The notes below the pieces were generated by a model, which was given only the letters and a program-made list of their open reading frames with translations, was not told the DNA's origin and ran no database searches. Positions 11,101 through 23,299 of a stretch of 64,000 bases of DNA are shown here, piece after piece. Source of the stretch: Quillaja saponaria (lineage: Eukaryota; Streptophyta; Magnoliopsida; Fabales; Quillajaceae); NCBI GenBank assembly GCA_029379385.1, contig CM055617.1:5084001-5148000 (forward strand), given 5' to 3'. A program made the translations under genes and the position numbers. Every line of letters begins with the position of its first letter. Positions within the stretch are counted from its first letter, which is position 1.

Positions 11101-14100
11101 ACATCTTAACAAGACATTGGAACTAATATGTGCCATGTCAGTTACAAACAAACATATGGTTCAGTGGTTATGGTGAATAGAACAGAATATTAGGGTTTTA
11201 AAAAATTACAATGTATTCAGAGGTGGAAGTATCATTGAAACTCCACATCTCATCCGGATCATCCAAAAGACATCCACACTTGTCATCCCAACTTGTACCC
11301 TCAAATCCCGGGGATGAATGTTGCTTGATCTCATAAAACTTACTAATAACCTGTTACAATGAAATAAGTCAATAAGAGTTAATGCAAAAACCAAATTTCT
11401 TTGATAAAGAAGCCAAAGAATCAGTACAAAGTATCACAAATAGTCAATCTGGAACATGAAAATATAGGGTGCCATATACACATGAACATATAGAGTGACA
11501 CCTTTAAAGTACTCATTTGGATGAAGATGTTGTTTATATATTCAAAAGTCCTTCAAGATGCAACTGTAAAGTGTAAACTTTCACATTTTGATAAATTTAA
11601 AAAATAACAAAGATTAAGTAAGACATTCCACAAAAATATTATTTTATTGAGTAACCATTTCAAAAGTCATATTCAACAGCATAATAATAAAAGAAAGAAT
11701 GATATGTTTTTAGACTTGTTCAGTATTTGATGATCCTCATATAGCCAAAGATAATATATGATAGGCTCTAAAAAAAATGAAATAGATATTAAGAGTACCA
11801 ATAAAAAGCAGATCTAGATAATTACCAAATTGAAAGTTTCATTCCTTTCGTCTTGCTTTGCAAGTTCAATCCGCAATTGGTCATTAAGTTTCTTCAGCTC
11901 AAGACAATCCGAGGTTAGCTCCTCAACCCTACATAAATGGTAGAATGCAATTCAAAAATGCAAAAAAACTTTTTCGCAGTCTCATCAAACTCTAAGAAAA
12001 AGAAGAATGTTTTTAGCAAAGCTAGCTCACACCATAAACTTGCTAGTGTCTTAGAAAGTTGCCAGGAAATCCATACTTGCATTTTAAGTTGCCATGAAAT
12101 AATAATGATATCTTCCTCTCTGAACATTTAAAACCTTCTCTCTACCCAGATAGGTCAAAGCATTGGAACTAAAGGAATTTATTAAATTAGCAAAGGCTAA
12201 AACCTTCACCTTTTCTTTCTTTTAATTTTTGGCTTGATATCATCCTTATTTACTGTATGTAAGTTTTCCAAAAAAAAATCCAGCAATTATTGCACCATTG
12301 GACAAGTGAGTGACAAGCTAAATGAGACTTTGTATGGACTTTGCAGAGTTTTCTAACTTTTAGTGGTTCAAGGTTAAATGAACATGCAGATTGTTAAAAG
12401 ACTTATAAATACCTCTTCTGGACAAAAATTAACTTCTGTGACATTATCTCCTCCTTTTCCTTGGCCTCCTCAGCCTGTTACCAGCCATTAGGTTACTTTA
12501 AAAACTTTCTAAAGTATGTCAACAGGGTACCTAATGAAGTTACCAGAAATATAGAAATAGTGACCATCATAACCTCCATTATTGAATTATCCCTTTCGGA
12601 AAAAGCAGCAGCTACACAGCCTTGGAAAAATTTAACCTGCTTCTCAGCTTCCATGTTCTGAAATAGAAAACAGATCTGATGTGAATGAACAATTTCCTTT
12701 TCTATATTATAATGATGGCATATTATAATTCTTGAGAAGGGAAAAAAACCCCGAAATTGAGACCATAATAACCAAAGCCCAAAACATGGGAAATCCACTT
12801 ATTGTCTTTCAAAACTTCACATGCTAGTAGCATTGTTTGATGACAATGTATTGACTACTCCATAACTAAGAGATACATTGGTTAGATAGCATCACAAATC
12901 TCATATGAGTGTGAATCAGGGGGAGTTAGGTGCGGGAATAGGGGAATGAAGAGACAAAAACCTTTGCAACCTCAGCACTATGTAGATCTGCCAGCTGGCT
13001 CTGAGTACAGAAAACAAAGCACGTAAGAACAAATGAAGGAATTATGTTAAAGCAACAGGATTTCAGTTCAGTATCTAACTTTGATTCTATAAGCCTCTGA
13101 AAGCTCCTCTTGGAAATTTAACTTCTCTCTGGTGCAAGCAGCTAATTTGTTTTTCAAGTTCTCTATCTCCTGCTCCAATCCAGCTGTCCTAATAGGGCAT
13201 AGATTTCAATATAACAAATTCTTATCAAAAACCTCAATAACTCCAACTCACAAAAGCTATCCCCACACAAGGCCCTTCTGTCCCTTCCCAAACTCCAACC
13301 CCTGTAACACTACCATCCCATTCCCAACCCAAAAAAATGGAACTGAACTATAAAGAAAAGTGTTTTATACATTGTCACATGGACGGATGAAAAAAATACT
13401 ATACCTTTGAAAATGCATTTTGGTAGCCACAGCAATGTAGCTAGGTCCAGCTTGCTGCATGCATAACTGTTCAATATCTTTACGTAATTCAGTCACGCTC
13501 TACAAAAATGCATATTATATCTAATATAAGAAATGAGTTTGTAACTAATAAAACATCACAAAAACTGAAAAAAAAACAATTTATTATATAGACGCATACA
13601 GTGCAAATTAGCCTATGTGTAGAAAAAAGTAATGGCCACTTTTGACCCAAGTTACCATTGAGTTAAACCTCATGTCAAGTTTGAAAAGGATTATCAAACC
13701 AAAACTATGGCATTATAAGTTTTAGTGCTGAAACCAAAGGACTGAACTTGAAGAGCTATATCATTCAAATAAGTTTTTTGATGCAAGTAAAAATGAGAAT
13801 TTGCAACTCAGTTTATTTGATATAAGTTGTCAAAGTCAACTGTGGACACAAACAGCAAAACAACGCTGAAATCTGAATATATCGATTAGTTGGTCATAAT
13901 ACTCACATGAATCGTGCTATCTGTTGATACATAAGGTAAATCTGTATATATTTTTTACACCAAAACCCTAAACTGTTCAATCAGTGACTAGAAAGATACT
14001 TAGGATCGTGGAACTAACAATAGGAAAGATTTGGACTATTATGCTGGATCTTGTGCTGTTTCATTATAATCAAAACGAGGGTAGAACAGAAAGAAAAGTA

Positions 14101-14319
14101 GAAAAAAAGAAGGAAATAAAGAAAATGGACAATCATCTAACTATACATAAGTAGAAATGTCTGTTACACAAAGTAAAACTAGACAACAATAAATATGTTT
14201 GGTAGCAACTTCTATTGTTGGGACCAATAACTTAACCTAACAAGTTGTACAGATAACATACCATGTTCCAACTGTTGGATCCGAGCCAACAAAGACTCGT
14301 TGTTGGTAATTTCATCCAT
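5120..14319 (-). CDS. Plant coiled-coil (myosin/paramyosin-like) protein, 17 exons, one frame break in exon 2
   Basis: Exons (minus): 14262-14319, 13405-13499, 13080-13188, 12962-13000, 12574-12657, 12413-12474, 11826-11928, 11210-11350, 10111-10179, 9972-10028, 9631-9891, 8541-8624, 8284-8394, 6689-6759, 5968-6186, 5708-5801 and 5120-5422. Phase agrees at every join except within exon 2. Summed length is 1960 nt, one more than a multiple of three, so a 652-residue protein is implied apart from one extra base. The chain is rich in Glu, Lys, Leu and Gln with heptad-like stretches (ARIQQLEH; LEEELQMVRNSVDNLQNRL; KVEELQRNLQQ), so it is mainly coiled coil. There is no signal peptide and no recognisable catalytic domain. 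The middle carries a conserved block around SWDDKCGCLLDDPDEMWSFN. I recognise it as a plant family of unknown role often labelled myosin-like. If the extra T is real, translation could begin at the in-frame Met at 13460, giving 620 residues. A non-coding first exon ending at about 14952 (GATTGCAG then GTTAAC) is likely. One intron has a GC donor (see findings). Confidence 0.75.
7255..7620 (-). mobile_element. Possible LINE 3'-end fragment inside an intron
   Basis: The 1.5-kb intron between exons 13 and 14 of the coiled-coil gene holds a 71-codon open frame (7372-7587, -). Its end resembles the C-terminal tail of plant non-LTR retrotransposon reverse transcriptases as I remember them: LPWHLLWDKFVFLASLCCF, a short gap, then DIQCDWQSLLF and stop. 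A T-rich run at 7267-7277 on the plus strand could be the residue of its poly(A) tail. No other part of an element is visible, and no target-site duplication was established. An old fragment is the best guess; chance resemblance is possible. Confidence 0.35.
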
Positions 14320-16142
14320 ATCTGAATTCTGAACGAGAGAATAAATGATGATCATTAAACCCATTAAATTCGAGAAAGTAATTTGATTGTTATCAAACAA
14401 AGAAGTTCAATACTAAACCAGGGAGCCAGTTATCATCACCATAGATCTACAAGAAACTAATGGTAATGCATTAATTGTTGCATTAGACAAGTTGAGTAAT
14501 CAAAAAAGCCCAAAATCAAATGTCTAACAGAAATATAGATATGCCACCCTTCCGTATGATTCCCTCAGCTTCAAAGTATATGAAATTGAGATTAAACTAG
14601 CTTCACAAACACAACATAAATGAACCCATCATTTGAGAATGGACAGCTAACGCACTCCATTCGTTTCTACTGAATTGAACTGTAAAAAGCATATATACAG
14701 AAACGGAGTAACTCCCCTAATTTTCACTCTGATAATTCCAGATAAAAGAACCCAATTCTACAACATGAATTGTCAGAAGAAACACTAGTCCATGGATTCA
14801 TATTTTCCCTCGAAACAAACACAGAAAAAGCACACGTCAAGAAAAAAATAAAAAATAAAAAAGGAACACCAGTAAACAACAAGTCAGGTTCAAAAACATT
14901 AAGCAACTATATAAAGATTTCATGGAATCAAGGAGGTCACCTGAGGTTAACCTGCAATCTTTTTCGGATCGAACAGAGAAGAAAAGCCTTGGTAGATATG
15001 ACTGGAGGTGAAAAATAATTCGGAAGAACAATTTAGGGGGGAGCGGGCCTTCTTTCGTCAAACGGCTCTCCCTAACCACCTGTGCTTTTCTGCGAGAAAC
15101 GGAAGTAGCCGAAACATTAAGGTATTGTTTGGACTTTGGTAAAAGTACTTGCTAGAACCAACAGTGTTTCTCTGTCGGGAGCAAGCAACGTAAATGTTAC
15201 GAAATACGAACCCTTTGTTTCAATCAAGCGGCATAAAAAGCACAAGGGAGTAGTTTAAAATAAAAAAAAATAGAGATATTTTGTTGTTACAATTAAGCAA
15301 TCGTTGGTCTAATTGATAAATCCATTGCAATTTTAATTGATTATTCATCAATTTTGATGGTGACTGTAAAAACAAAAATTTACTTAAAAATAAAAATCAG
15401 ATAATATTTTAACTTTTTAGAATACTAAAATTATAAAATTAATGGATTAAATTTATATTTTATTTTTTTATAATTTATAAATTTTTATTATATCTTAGAA
15501 ATTATTCTTATATTATTATTACTATTATCATAGTGGAATAGATTTACACAAAATTTTAATCCACCTTAAAGTCAAGGTTCAAAGTCAAGGCCTTAAAGCG
15601 ATCATATGTTATAACTGCATGAATTCAGATCCCTTCCATCCAAGGACACTCTGTCTCAACAAAAAGAACTTTTAACTAATATCCCTGAGAGAGAGAGAGA
15701 GAGAGAGAGAGAGACCCTCAATTATCATTACAATGAAACAAGTTAAATCTATCCAACATGCAGGGTATATCCAGTGATATGAAATAATAATTTCGTAGTG
15801 CACGCCTACAATTTCTTACTTCCACAGATTCACAAAAAAATGTAGAGACTAGGAGATTGCCTATCAAGCATCTGAATTCTTAAAAGTTTTCTATTCTTTA
15901 TACATCCTATTTTCCTTAGGTTTGGTGCATTTAGGAGTTCGGACAAACAACAAATATGGGATCACAAACTTGCAAGAGGATCTACAAACTCGCAGGATAT
16001 GCTGATGTCAATAAACCCTGCATGTACCCACCAGCATGCCTCAACTATATTTACAAGCACAGAGAATGTCAGCAGATGACAACCACTGCAATCCAACTAA
16101 GCCTTGTTTCATTATTCCACATCTACATGTATCAGACGTCCA
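14320..16142. other. 5' region of coiled-coil gene and spacer to TRB1
   Basis: About 14950-15120 (-) is the likely non-coding first exon and promoter-proximal region of the coiled-coil gene. From 15120 to about 15900 the DNA is AT-rich, with a GA microsatellite at 15687-15714. About 15900-16142 is probably 3' UTR of TRB1. No coding exon is supported here. Confidence 0.45.
15687..15714. repeat. (GA)14 microsatellite
   Basis: An uninterrupted GA dinucleotide run of 28 bases, flanked by unrelated sequence, in the spacer between the coiled-coil gene and TRB1. Likely length-polymorphic. Confidence 0.95.
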
Positions 16143-19100
16143 TCAAGCTCTGACCAGCTGCAAATTTTTTATAAGCACAATTAGGACAAAAAACCCGTGC
16201 AAATATTCAATTCTTAAGAGATACCACAGAATGACTGAACCCAATGAGCTGCCTAGACTGCCTTTGAAACTACATTACCACCAGCACAGATGAAATGATA
16301 AGCCCAACAATTTCATTTTCATGTTTGGTTGAAGAATTATTCCATGATTTAACAATCAGGTTATACAAAAGCAATTTGAAAGAAATTCAGGGAAACCACT
16401 TTTCCTTTAAGGAAAATTTCGTATCCTTATATTTCTAACTAAACCCTTGCCACATATGCTAAAAGAATCAAAAGCTAACTTTCTCAATCATCATTCAAAC
16501 AGAACATAGTGAAAGAAGATAACCAGAGGAATCTTACCATCTTGGGGTTACTCCGTCCTTTCAGTGTCTTCGTTGCTGCTTCTGCAAAAGCTTGTGCTGC
16601 CTCAGCATCAGCTTCTGCTTCCTCTGCCTCCTTTGCAGCCTCTTCAGCTTCTGCTATGGCAATTTCTGCTTCTGCAACTGCTCGGGCAGCAGCCGCAGCA
16701 GCCTCTTGTGGAGTCATAGTCCTCACCTTGGCTAAATCTATATCAATCTGAGACTTTGTAAGGATGTTGGAATGATCAATCTTTGGAGACACCTGCTGCC
16801 TTCCATCCAGCCGTAACATGGATGGGTTTCTTCTTTTGTCAGAAAATGCCGGAGTAGGTGCAATCCTATACCTGCGTTTAACCTAAGGGAAAAAAAAAAA
16901 ACATTATCTACGTTAATTCTCTACTTAAATTAACTAAGTTTACCTGTCCGCAAACTGAATTTTCAAAATAAAATATTTGCCATGCATACACAGTGATGTA
17001 ATAGCATTTAAGTCTTTTTTTGGTTCTTAGTTAATTCATATACATATGGTCTTAGTTCAAGAACATACATCAGTACACGCCACACAATCACATACAATAT
17101 GTAAGCACGCCTATCTTTATATAGGTCAAGTGCTTATTAAATTACGTTAATTATTGGGCAAAAGCTAACAATGATTTATATCAGGTTTATTCACTAAAAT
17201 CATGCAATGAAATTGATTATCTAAAAACTATTTTTACTCCTATCATTACTTATAAAAAAATCATTCAAACCTGCTTAACTGGGCACAGCAGAAGTAATAT
17301 TCACTGAGTGGTAAGTAAATAAGTCTGTAAGATTCAATGCATAATGGCACATAACTACATAGAAAAAAGTGCATATGTTTGGCACCCTATACATTTATGG
17401 CACAAGCCCACTAGCTAAGACCAAGAACACATGCCTCAGCGTACCTTAATCAGTTTTCCGTTTCCCGTCAAATACTTCAACTTTGCTGATAATAGCCTTT
17501 TAAAGTCTGAAGGTGCCCAATATTGGTCCTACAGTTCAAAGTGCTACAAACTTCAGACAAGTTCAGAACAATAACAATAACAATAAAATAATCTATTAGC
17601 AATATACAACATAAATATCATCCTATCCATTGGAAACTTGGAATATTAAATACTTGAGTAGCAGATGTATCCTGTGAATGGGGTACAAGCAAAAACACTT
17701 GCATAGTGACATAATCACATGTGATGTTCTTTTGTCCCATTTTGTTCTTTGAAACAGCGTAAAATCTTAAGTTCTATATAAATAATGTTGATGTCTTCAT
17801 AAGTTATTCCATAAATACAAAACAAAGAAGGGTGCACAGAAAAGCAGAATCAAGTAGGGATAGAATAATTGCAAATGCATGAACTGAAAACTGAAATAAT
17901 TGTAGCAATAATTTCCACCTTTTTTTTTAAGGAATATCATTCTAATTTTGAAATTCTTTGAGCACTTGATCCCAAGGTACTCCTTTGAAATTTAAACATT
18001 AAAGGTGTATATAACCAATAGGTTGACACAAATACTGCTCACTTAAAAAGTGACTCTAAACAATGTCACAATTGTTCAATCATCAATGGCATCGTTAATG
18101 AATTGTGATAACCTGACAGTCCATCACCAGTTTACTTGAGGTAAATATGCCACAAAATTCAGAGCTCGAATGAACAATCTACCTAATGGAGCTGCAGCCA
18201 GCATTGTATCAAAGGGGAGGAAAGCAATTAAGGTCGGGAGGATCAAAAGGAATAGCATACATGATAGAACCAACAAATAATGGAATGACAATATAAAATA
18301 ATTACTCAAAAAAACATAATATGAAGTTCCTCACCAAGCCCAAATAAAAGACCATAAGAACACCACTAGAAGTTGTAAATGCATGTCATCCAATCTCTTG
18401 CACAACCTAATTGTTTAAAACTAAATTAGTTATGTCAGTTCAATTAGTTCCATGTACAATCAGAAGAATTGTGCTGCTACAATGCCTCAAAATAATGAAT
18501 TGAAAGCAAAACAGAATGAATTTTATGATATTTGGTCTAAACAAAGACAAGTACCTCAATATATGCTGCAATTGTTGTCTTATTTGAACCGCCAGGCTCC
18601 TTCAACCTAGTAATTGCTTCCATTATAAGACTGTCCAATCTGTAAAAAAACAAGAATGGAAATGGCATAACATAGAATTACTTAGAGTGATAACAATAGC
18701 TTGAGACAGTTAAAACACTACTACTTGCCACAAAAAAGGGATACAGAAATACTATAAGAAGATACCGCATTGGAAATAAAAAGGAACCAACCTTAACATA
18801 GACCTCTTTGAACCAGAAATCTGCATCATATGGTTTGCCTCGGTAGAAACTTGAAGAGGCTTAGCATCCACAATTTCTTCATCACTCTGAGCAGTAGCTA
18901 AAGCCATTGAGCTCTCATCCTGTTTAGGGACCTGTTGCACCCTTCTAACAGCCAATCTCGACTTATCCCTGGAATTCCATCCATTTGCCATTACACTCAT
19001 ATTTCTCCATTTATCCTACTCCATAACAAAAACCAAGTAAATTGATCACAGTTTATACTGGTATAGAAAAACCAGAAAAATATTTTTTGTCACAGCTAAT

Positions 19101-19329
19101 TTGTACTTCCGTAGTAATTCAAAAGTTCTTTTTTTTGGGTGGGGGTGTTGCAAGGGGGCACAAACTAAGAGAAACAAACCTTGAGATCTACATTTGACCG
19201 CAGATACAAGACACTACTAAATTCTGGATCTTTAAGTATGGTGCGCCATTTCCCAGCCCCATGCTTAACAACTCCAGCTTTAAGTGCTGCTTCTTCTTCA
19301 GGTGTCCACTTCTGCTTAGGAGCACCCAT
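16143..19329 (-). CDS. TRB1: Telomere repeat-binding factor 1 (single Myb-histone protein)
   Basis: Six coding exons (minus): 19180-19329, 18792-19015, 18555-18639, 17445-17528, 16538-16882 and 16143-16157. They total 903 nt, or 300 residues, the size I recall for Arabidopsis TRB1. Phase is consistent throughout. Residues 1-60 are the N-terminal Myb/SANT telobox domain: [19 protein letters not shown], then [15 protein letters not shown] and VDLKDKWRNM. Residues about 122-190 form the H1/H5 globular domain ([19 protein letters not shown], then [16 protein letters not shown] and [14 protein letters not shown]). The C-terminal third is an Ala/Glu-rich coiled coil ([20 protein letters not shown]) ending in [11 protein letters not shown] and, through a 15-nt last exon, LVRA. 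The family binds telomeric repeats and telobox promoter motifs and links them to Polycomb and telomerase; that role is inferred from homology. A 5' UTR intron from about 20162 to 19346 is likely. The gene looks intact. Confidence 0.95.
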
Positions 19330-20062
19330 CAACAGTAGCAGAAAAAAATTCTACCTGAACTACATAAAGTCAGAAACAGTGACATAAGTAAGCAATCACC
19401 TAACAACAGAAATGTAAACACCAGAAAGTTATACCCAGAAGAAAAACAAATTCCAATATACACTTTTCGTATTCCGAAAATAAATTTTTGAGATCAGTTA
19501 ATAACCAATTAAAGGGCAGAAGCAGAAACACATATGGTCATGACAGAAAAACAGAGAGGACTGCAGATATAGCTTCGCTACAACAGATTTGTATCTAACT
19601 ACAAGAATCAGAAGTATAAACCATTATTAGGGCATTGACTCTGAAACAAAAGTGGACGATAATTCTATCTTCCTTTTCTTTTAAAAACAAGAAGCACAAT
19701 TCTAATAGCCTTTACTATAAGCATCAACAAAGAGCTTAAAACTAATAGGAAGATAAATTTTATCATAACAATTGAGTCTAAAACTAATAGGAAGAGGAGA
19801 AAAAAATATCATTTTTCAGTTAAAACTGAAGAATAACATAACATCCAATCTACACATCCTCCACCAGGACATCAACCTAATCCCCACTCAACATAAAAGA
19901 AACAAACCCACAGAAAACCCACAAGCTAAATGAGATTCCAATGACAAATGAGCTATCATTATATAACAAAAACATGTTTCCAAAGCTCAGTTAAGAAAAA
20001 CCCTAAATATGTCAAATTCCAAACTGTTCCAGCTTCAGATATTTTAGTACGGACAAATTTCC

Positions 20063-20063
<1 letters not shown>

Positions 20064-20098
<35 letters not shown>
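20064..20098. repeat. A35 homopolymer
   Basis: A run of 35 adenines (plus strand) inside the likely 5' UTR intron of TRB1. It is a polymorphic and assembly-sensitive site, and it could alternatively be the tail of an old retroposed insertion. I saw no element body next to it. Confidence 0.9.
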
Positions 20099-20099
<1 letters not shown>

Positions 20100-20224
20100 A
20101 GCAATATATGCAAGAGAAGAAAATGAAAATTTTAAAAATTATCGAAGGAGAAGAAAAAATTACCAGATGAGAGAAACTACCGCTTAGCACTAAGAAACCC
20201 CACAACTTACAACTTTCTTTTTCT

Positions 20225-20232
20225 CTTATATA
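20225..20232 (-). promoter_or_regulatory. Putative TATA box of TRB1
   Basis: TATATAAG on the minus strand, about 30 bases upstream of a CT-rich stretch that would be the TRB1 5' UTR start and about 65 bases before the proposed 5' UTR intron donor. Position and sequence fit a plant core promoter; no experimental support. Confidence 0.4.
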
Positions 20233-20239
20233 CATATAA

Positions 20240-22103
20240 TAACAATATATGGATGCATAAATCTTTATGTTCTTATGTCTTGGCCCTGAGATTCGAAAGT
20301 TCGTTTAACGTCAAAAGAATTAAGCCACGGTTCTCTCCCTCTGTCCCTACGACCTTGGAGTTTTCACAAGAAGACGACAAAAAAAAAAAAAAAAAACCCA
20401 AATCTGGGACGAAGCAGGTTCGGTTACAGAATGCGGACACGGATCCTACTGTTTAAGACGGCCTGTAAAATATTGAATTTTTTTTTTGGTTAGTTATATT
20501 TAGGAAAAACAATTTTAATAAGTTAGGTTTTACCAAATGTAGAAATAAATTTAACAGAATATGCAAACCAAATATGAGTTTGTATGTTCAACCTAGAAAC
20601 TTCTTAAAATATAATGAAATATTAATTTAAAATTTATTAAACTTGTATCTTGAGTGTTCTAGAAAAAATAACAAGTTATTTATTACATATCACTTGTTAT
20701 GATCAAACATCACATTAAAAATATTAGGTCATCCGTCAACACTTAATATATATAACTTTTGTTTGTATTTTTGTAAAATTAGTAACAATAATTTTAGTGT
20801 AAAATAATTAATATATTATTGTTTTTAGACTATTTTAATAATAATATTAGTATATAACACATGAAAAACTTATTTGATATTATTATGGGTCATAATAGGT
20901 ATATATATGTTTTGCTCGTCTCGTACAATAACAATATATTAGTTGCCTCATTAATTTTTATTTTATTTTTAGGAATTATATACCAGTGTTGAGCCTGAAA
21001 TTTTCTTCAATGGATACAATAAATTGTTTTTATAATATATTTTAATTTAATTTTCTAAGAATTATTTTTTCTAATTTAATTTTTTAATGTAGTCTTTCAA
21101 CTTGGTAAACATGTAAACTTTAATTTTTCACTTGGAAAGAAGTAGAAAAAGTATTGGTGTGATAAATTTATTATTTTATTCTCATTTTGACTTATATTTA
21201 TTATTTTTTTTAGTGGAATAATTTTTTTTATTCAATTAAATTATTAAAATGATATACATATTATAAACTTTTTCAAATAGCTCCACAGTATATTTTTTTT
21301 ATACATAAATTCTTTTTATGAAAAAATATGTTTTTTATAAATTTTTTTAATTATTCATTTACTATATGTAAATGCTTTTTATGAAAAAAATATATGATGC
21401 TAAAATCTGAAAAGGTTTTGCTAGTTATGATGTCTGAAATTAGCCGTTCTCAAATCCTAATACACGGAGGCACATCTATACATAAATAATAAATCAAATA
21501 TTTTTATTTTTTTGTTAAATTACACTTTTAGTCCTTATAATTTAAAAATTCAAAATATAATCTTTCAAGTTTTAAAATCATACGATGTAATTCTTATTAT
21601 CTTTCCATCAGATTTAATTAACAAATAATGATAGAAAATGACGTGATAAATACGTGACAAACACTTATTAATATGATTTATAATCAAGTACATGTCATGT
21701 CAGTTAAATTAAATTTAACAAAAAATGACGACAGGATTGTATTATCTAATTTTCAAAATTATAGTGATTATATTTTGTTTTTTTTTTTGTTTATTAGAAT
21801 GACTAAATTGAATTTCGTGATTAAATTATAATTTATTTTTTTACTTTTTATCACTCTCAAAATAGTAAATACCATGGGCCCTAACATGTATGAAACCATT
21901 TGGAGGACCAAAAGGAAGGATCCCAGCAAAAGCAAAGCAAGAAAGTAATGCGGTCTACCAAGCAAGAGTTGATGGATTATTTATGAAAATAAACAGTCAT
22001 CTTCAATTAAAAAGAAACTGAAAATAAAATCAATACATTGTGTGTTCAAACATCAAACACACTTCATTATAAATCCATTTGGTGCAAATGTAACATCATC
22101 TCC
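20240..22103. other. AT-rich spacer between TRB1 and the CYSTM gene
   Basis: 20240-20460 is the upstream region of TRB1 and is moderately GC-balanced. From 20460 to about 21990 the sequence is strongly AT-rich with no usable reading frame. About 22000-22103 should be 3' UTR of the CYSTM gene. I see no gene here. Confidence 0.5.
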
Positions 22104-23165
22104 TCAGAAGCATGCATCCAATAGGCAGCAACAACACAGAGCAGCCAAACTACAGAATGCACAAATTCGATAAACCAAATAATCAGTAGCATAACACAAA
22201 TGAGTAATCCAAACAAATATATTCATAAAAAAAGATCTACGCAATAAAGATAATTATATTCTTCACTAAAATTAGAATAAAACTCATTTATCAAAACAAA
22301 AACATTAGATATAATTTTTTTTATATGTTTCAAAAATAAATTTATATGCAAGTTTTCTAAGATTATTTTTTCTTAATTTACATCCTACCATTCACTCTTT
22401 AAGGTACAAGGGATAATTTTATTTTATTTTTCCATTTAATTAATAGTGTCACGGATTCACAGGTTTAAACATCAACATAAATAAAAATAAATAAACATTG
22501 CCATTTGCCAACAAGCATTGTTAAAAACCTTAACTGCCGGCCTAGTTAAATTTACACTTATGCCCCCAGCCATTTCCAGTACCAGAAACTACAGCAAGCT
22601 ATCGTACAAACCGGCAACGTGACCTCACCTCACCGGAAACGCCATAAAACCGATCACGCATAATGCGCATGTTAGCTTATGATGAGCCTGAGTTAACTCG
22701 TCTTGTCAACTCGGAAAACGGACCTAGATTGTTCAGGATCTAACCCAAATTCACCTATTTCAGTTTCAGATATAGAGAGAGAGAGGAGGTTGACGTACCA
22801 GCCTTCCATGCAACCAGTACCGGATTGTTTTTGAGGATGTGGAGGCTGAGCATATTGAGGTGCATAAGGCGGAGGATAACCTTGAGGAGGATATCCCTGC
22901 GGTGGATATGGATATCCTTGTGGTGGCGGATATCCCTGCTGCGGATATCCCTGCGGTGGATATCCCGGTGGTGGATAACCGTCTTTTCCATATCCTTCCG
23001 GTGGATAACCTATTCAACAAATTCAAATTTAAATTCCAAATCATTCATTCACCAATCAACCATATCAGATCTAATCCAAAAAATAAAAATTCAGACAATG
23101 TTAAATCAAATACCTTGTGGAGGAGGGGTACCAACAGGTGGTTGCTGCTGATTGTAATTACTCAT
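22104..23165 (-). CDS. CYSTM (cysteine-rich transmembrane) protein, WIH-like
   Basis: Three exons (minus): 23114-23165, 22799-23009 and 22104-22149, 309 nt in phase, giving 102 residues. The N-terminus is MSNYNQQQPPVGTPPPQ. The middle is a set of imperfect GYPPQ/GYPPP repeats (about residues 18-65) rich in Pro, Gly, Tyr and Gln. The C-terminus is the CYSTM module: GTGCMEG, then CLAALCCCCLLDACF, supplied by the 46-nt last exon. CYSTM proteins are short tail-anchored plasma-membrane proteins that use the Cys-rich segment for membrane anchoring and dimerisation. In Arabidopsis the WIH members act in megaspore-mother-cell formation and others in stress tolerance; the specific role here is unknown. 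The splice joining TG to T at the second junction restores the conserved first Cys of the CYSTM block, which supports the intron model. Confidence 0.9.
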
Positions 23166-23288
23166 TCTTCAAATTAATTCCTTATCCTACTTTCTTTCTT
23201 TAATTTCTGCAAGAATTGAACCAGAGGAATAGATCTAGAGAAAGAGAGAGGATGAAGATGTAAATGTTTTTGATTGTTAGAATTATTT

Positions 23289-23296
23289 TTTTTATA
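23289..23296 (-). promoter_or_regulatory. Putative TATA box of the CYSTM gene
   Basis: TATAAAAA on the minus strand, about 125 bases upstream of the ATG at 23165. It is followed by a purine/pyrimidine-skewed stretch that would be a short leader. Plausible core promoter by position only. Confidence 0.4.
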
Positions 23297-23299
23297 AGA

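Noticed and set aside
16509..16751. Ser/Ala-rich plus-strand frame
   Set aside because: Antisense shadow of the Ala/Glu-rich coiled-coil exon of TRB1.
22825..23177. Two plus-strand frames of about 110 codons
   Set aside because: Shadows of the Tyr-Pro-Pro repeat exon of the CYSTM gene on the opposite strand.
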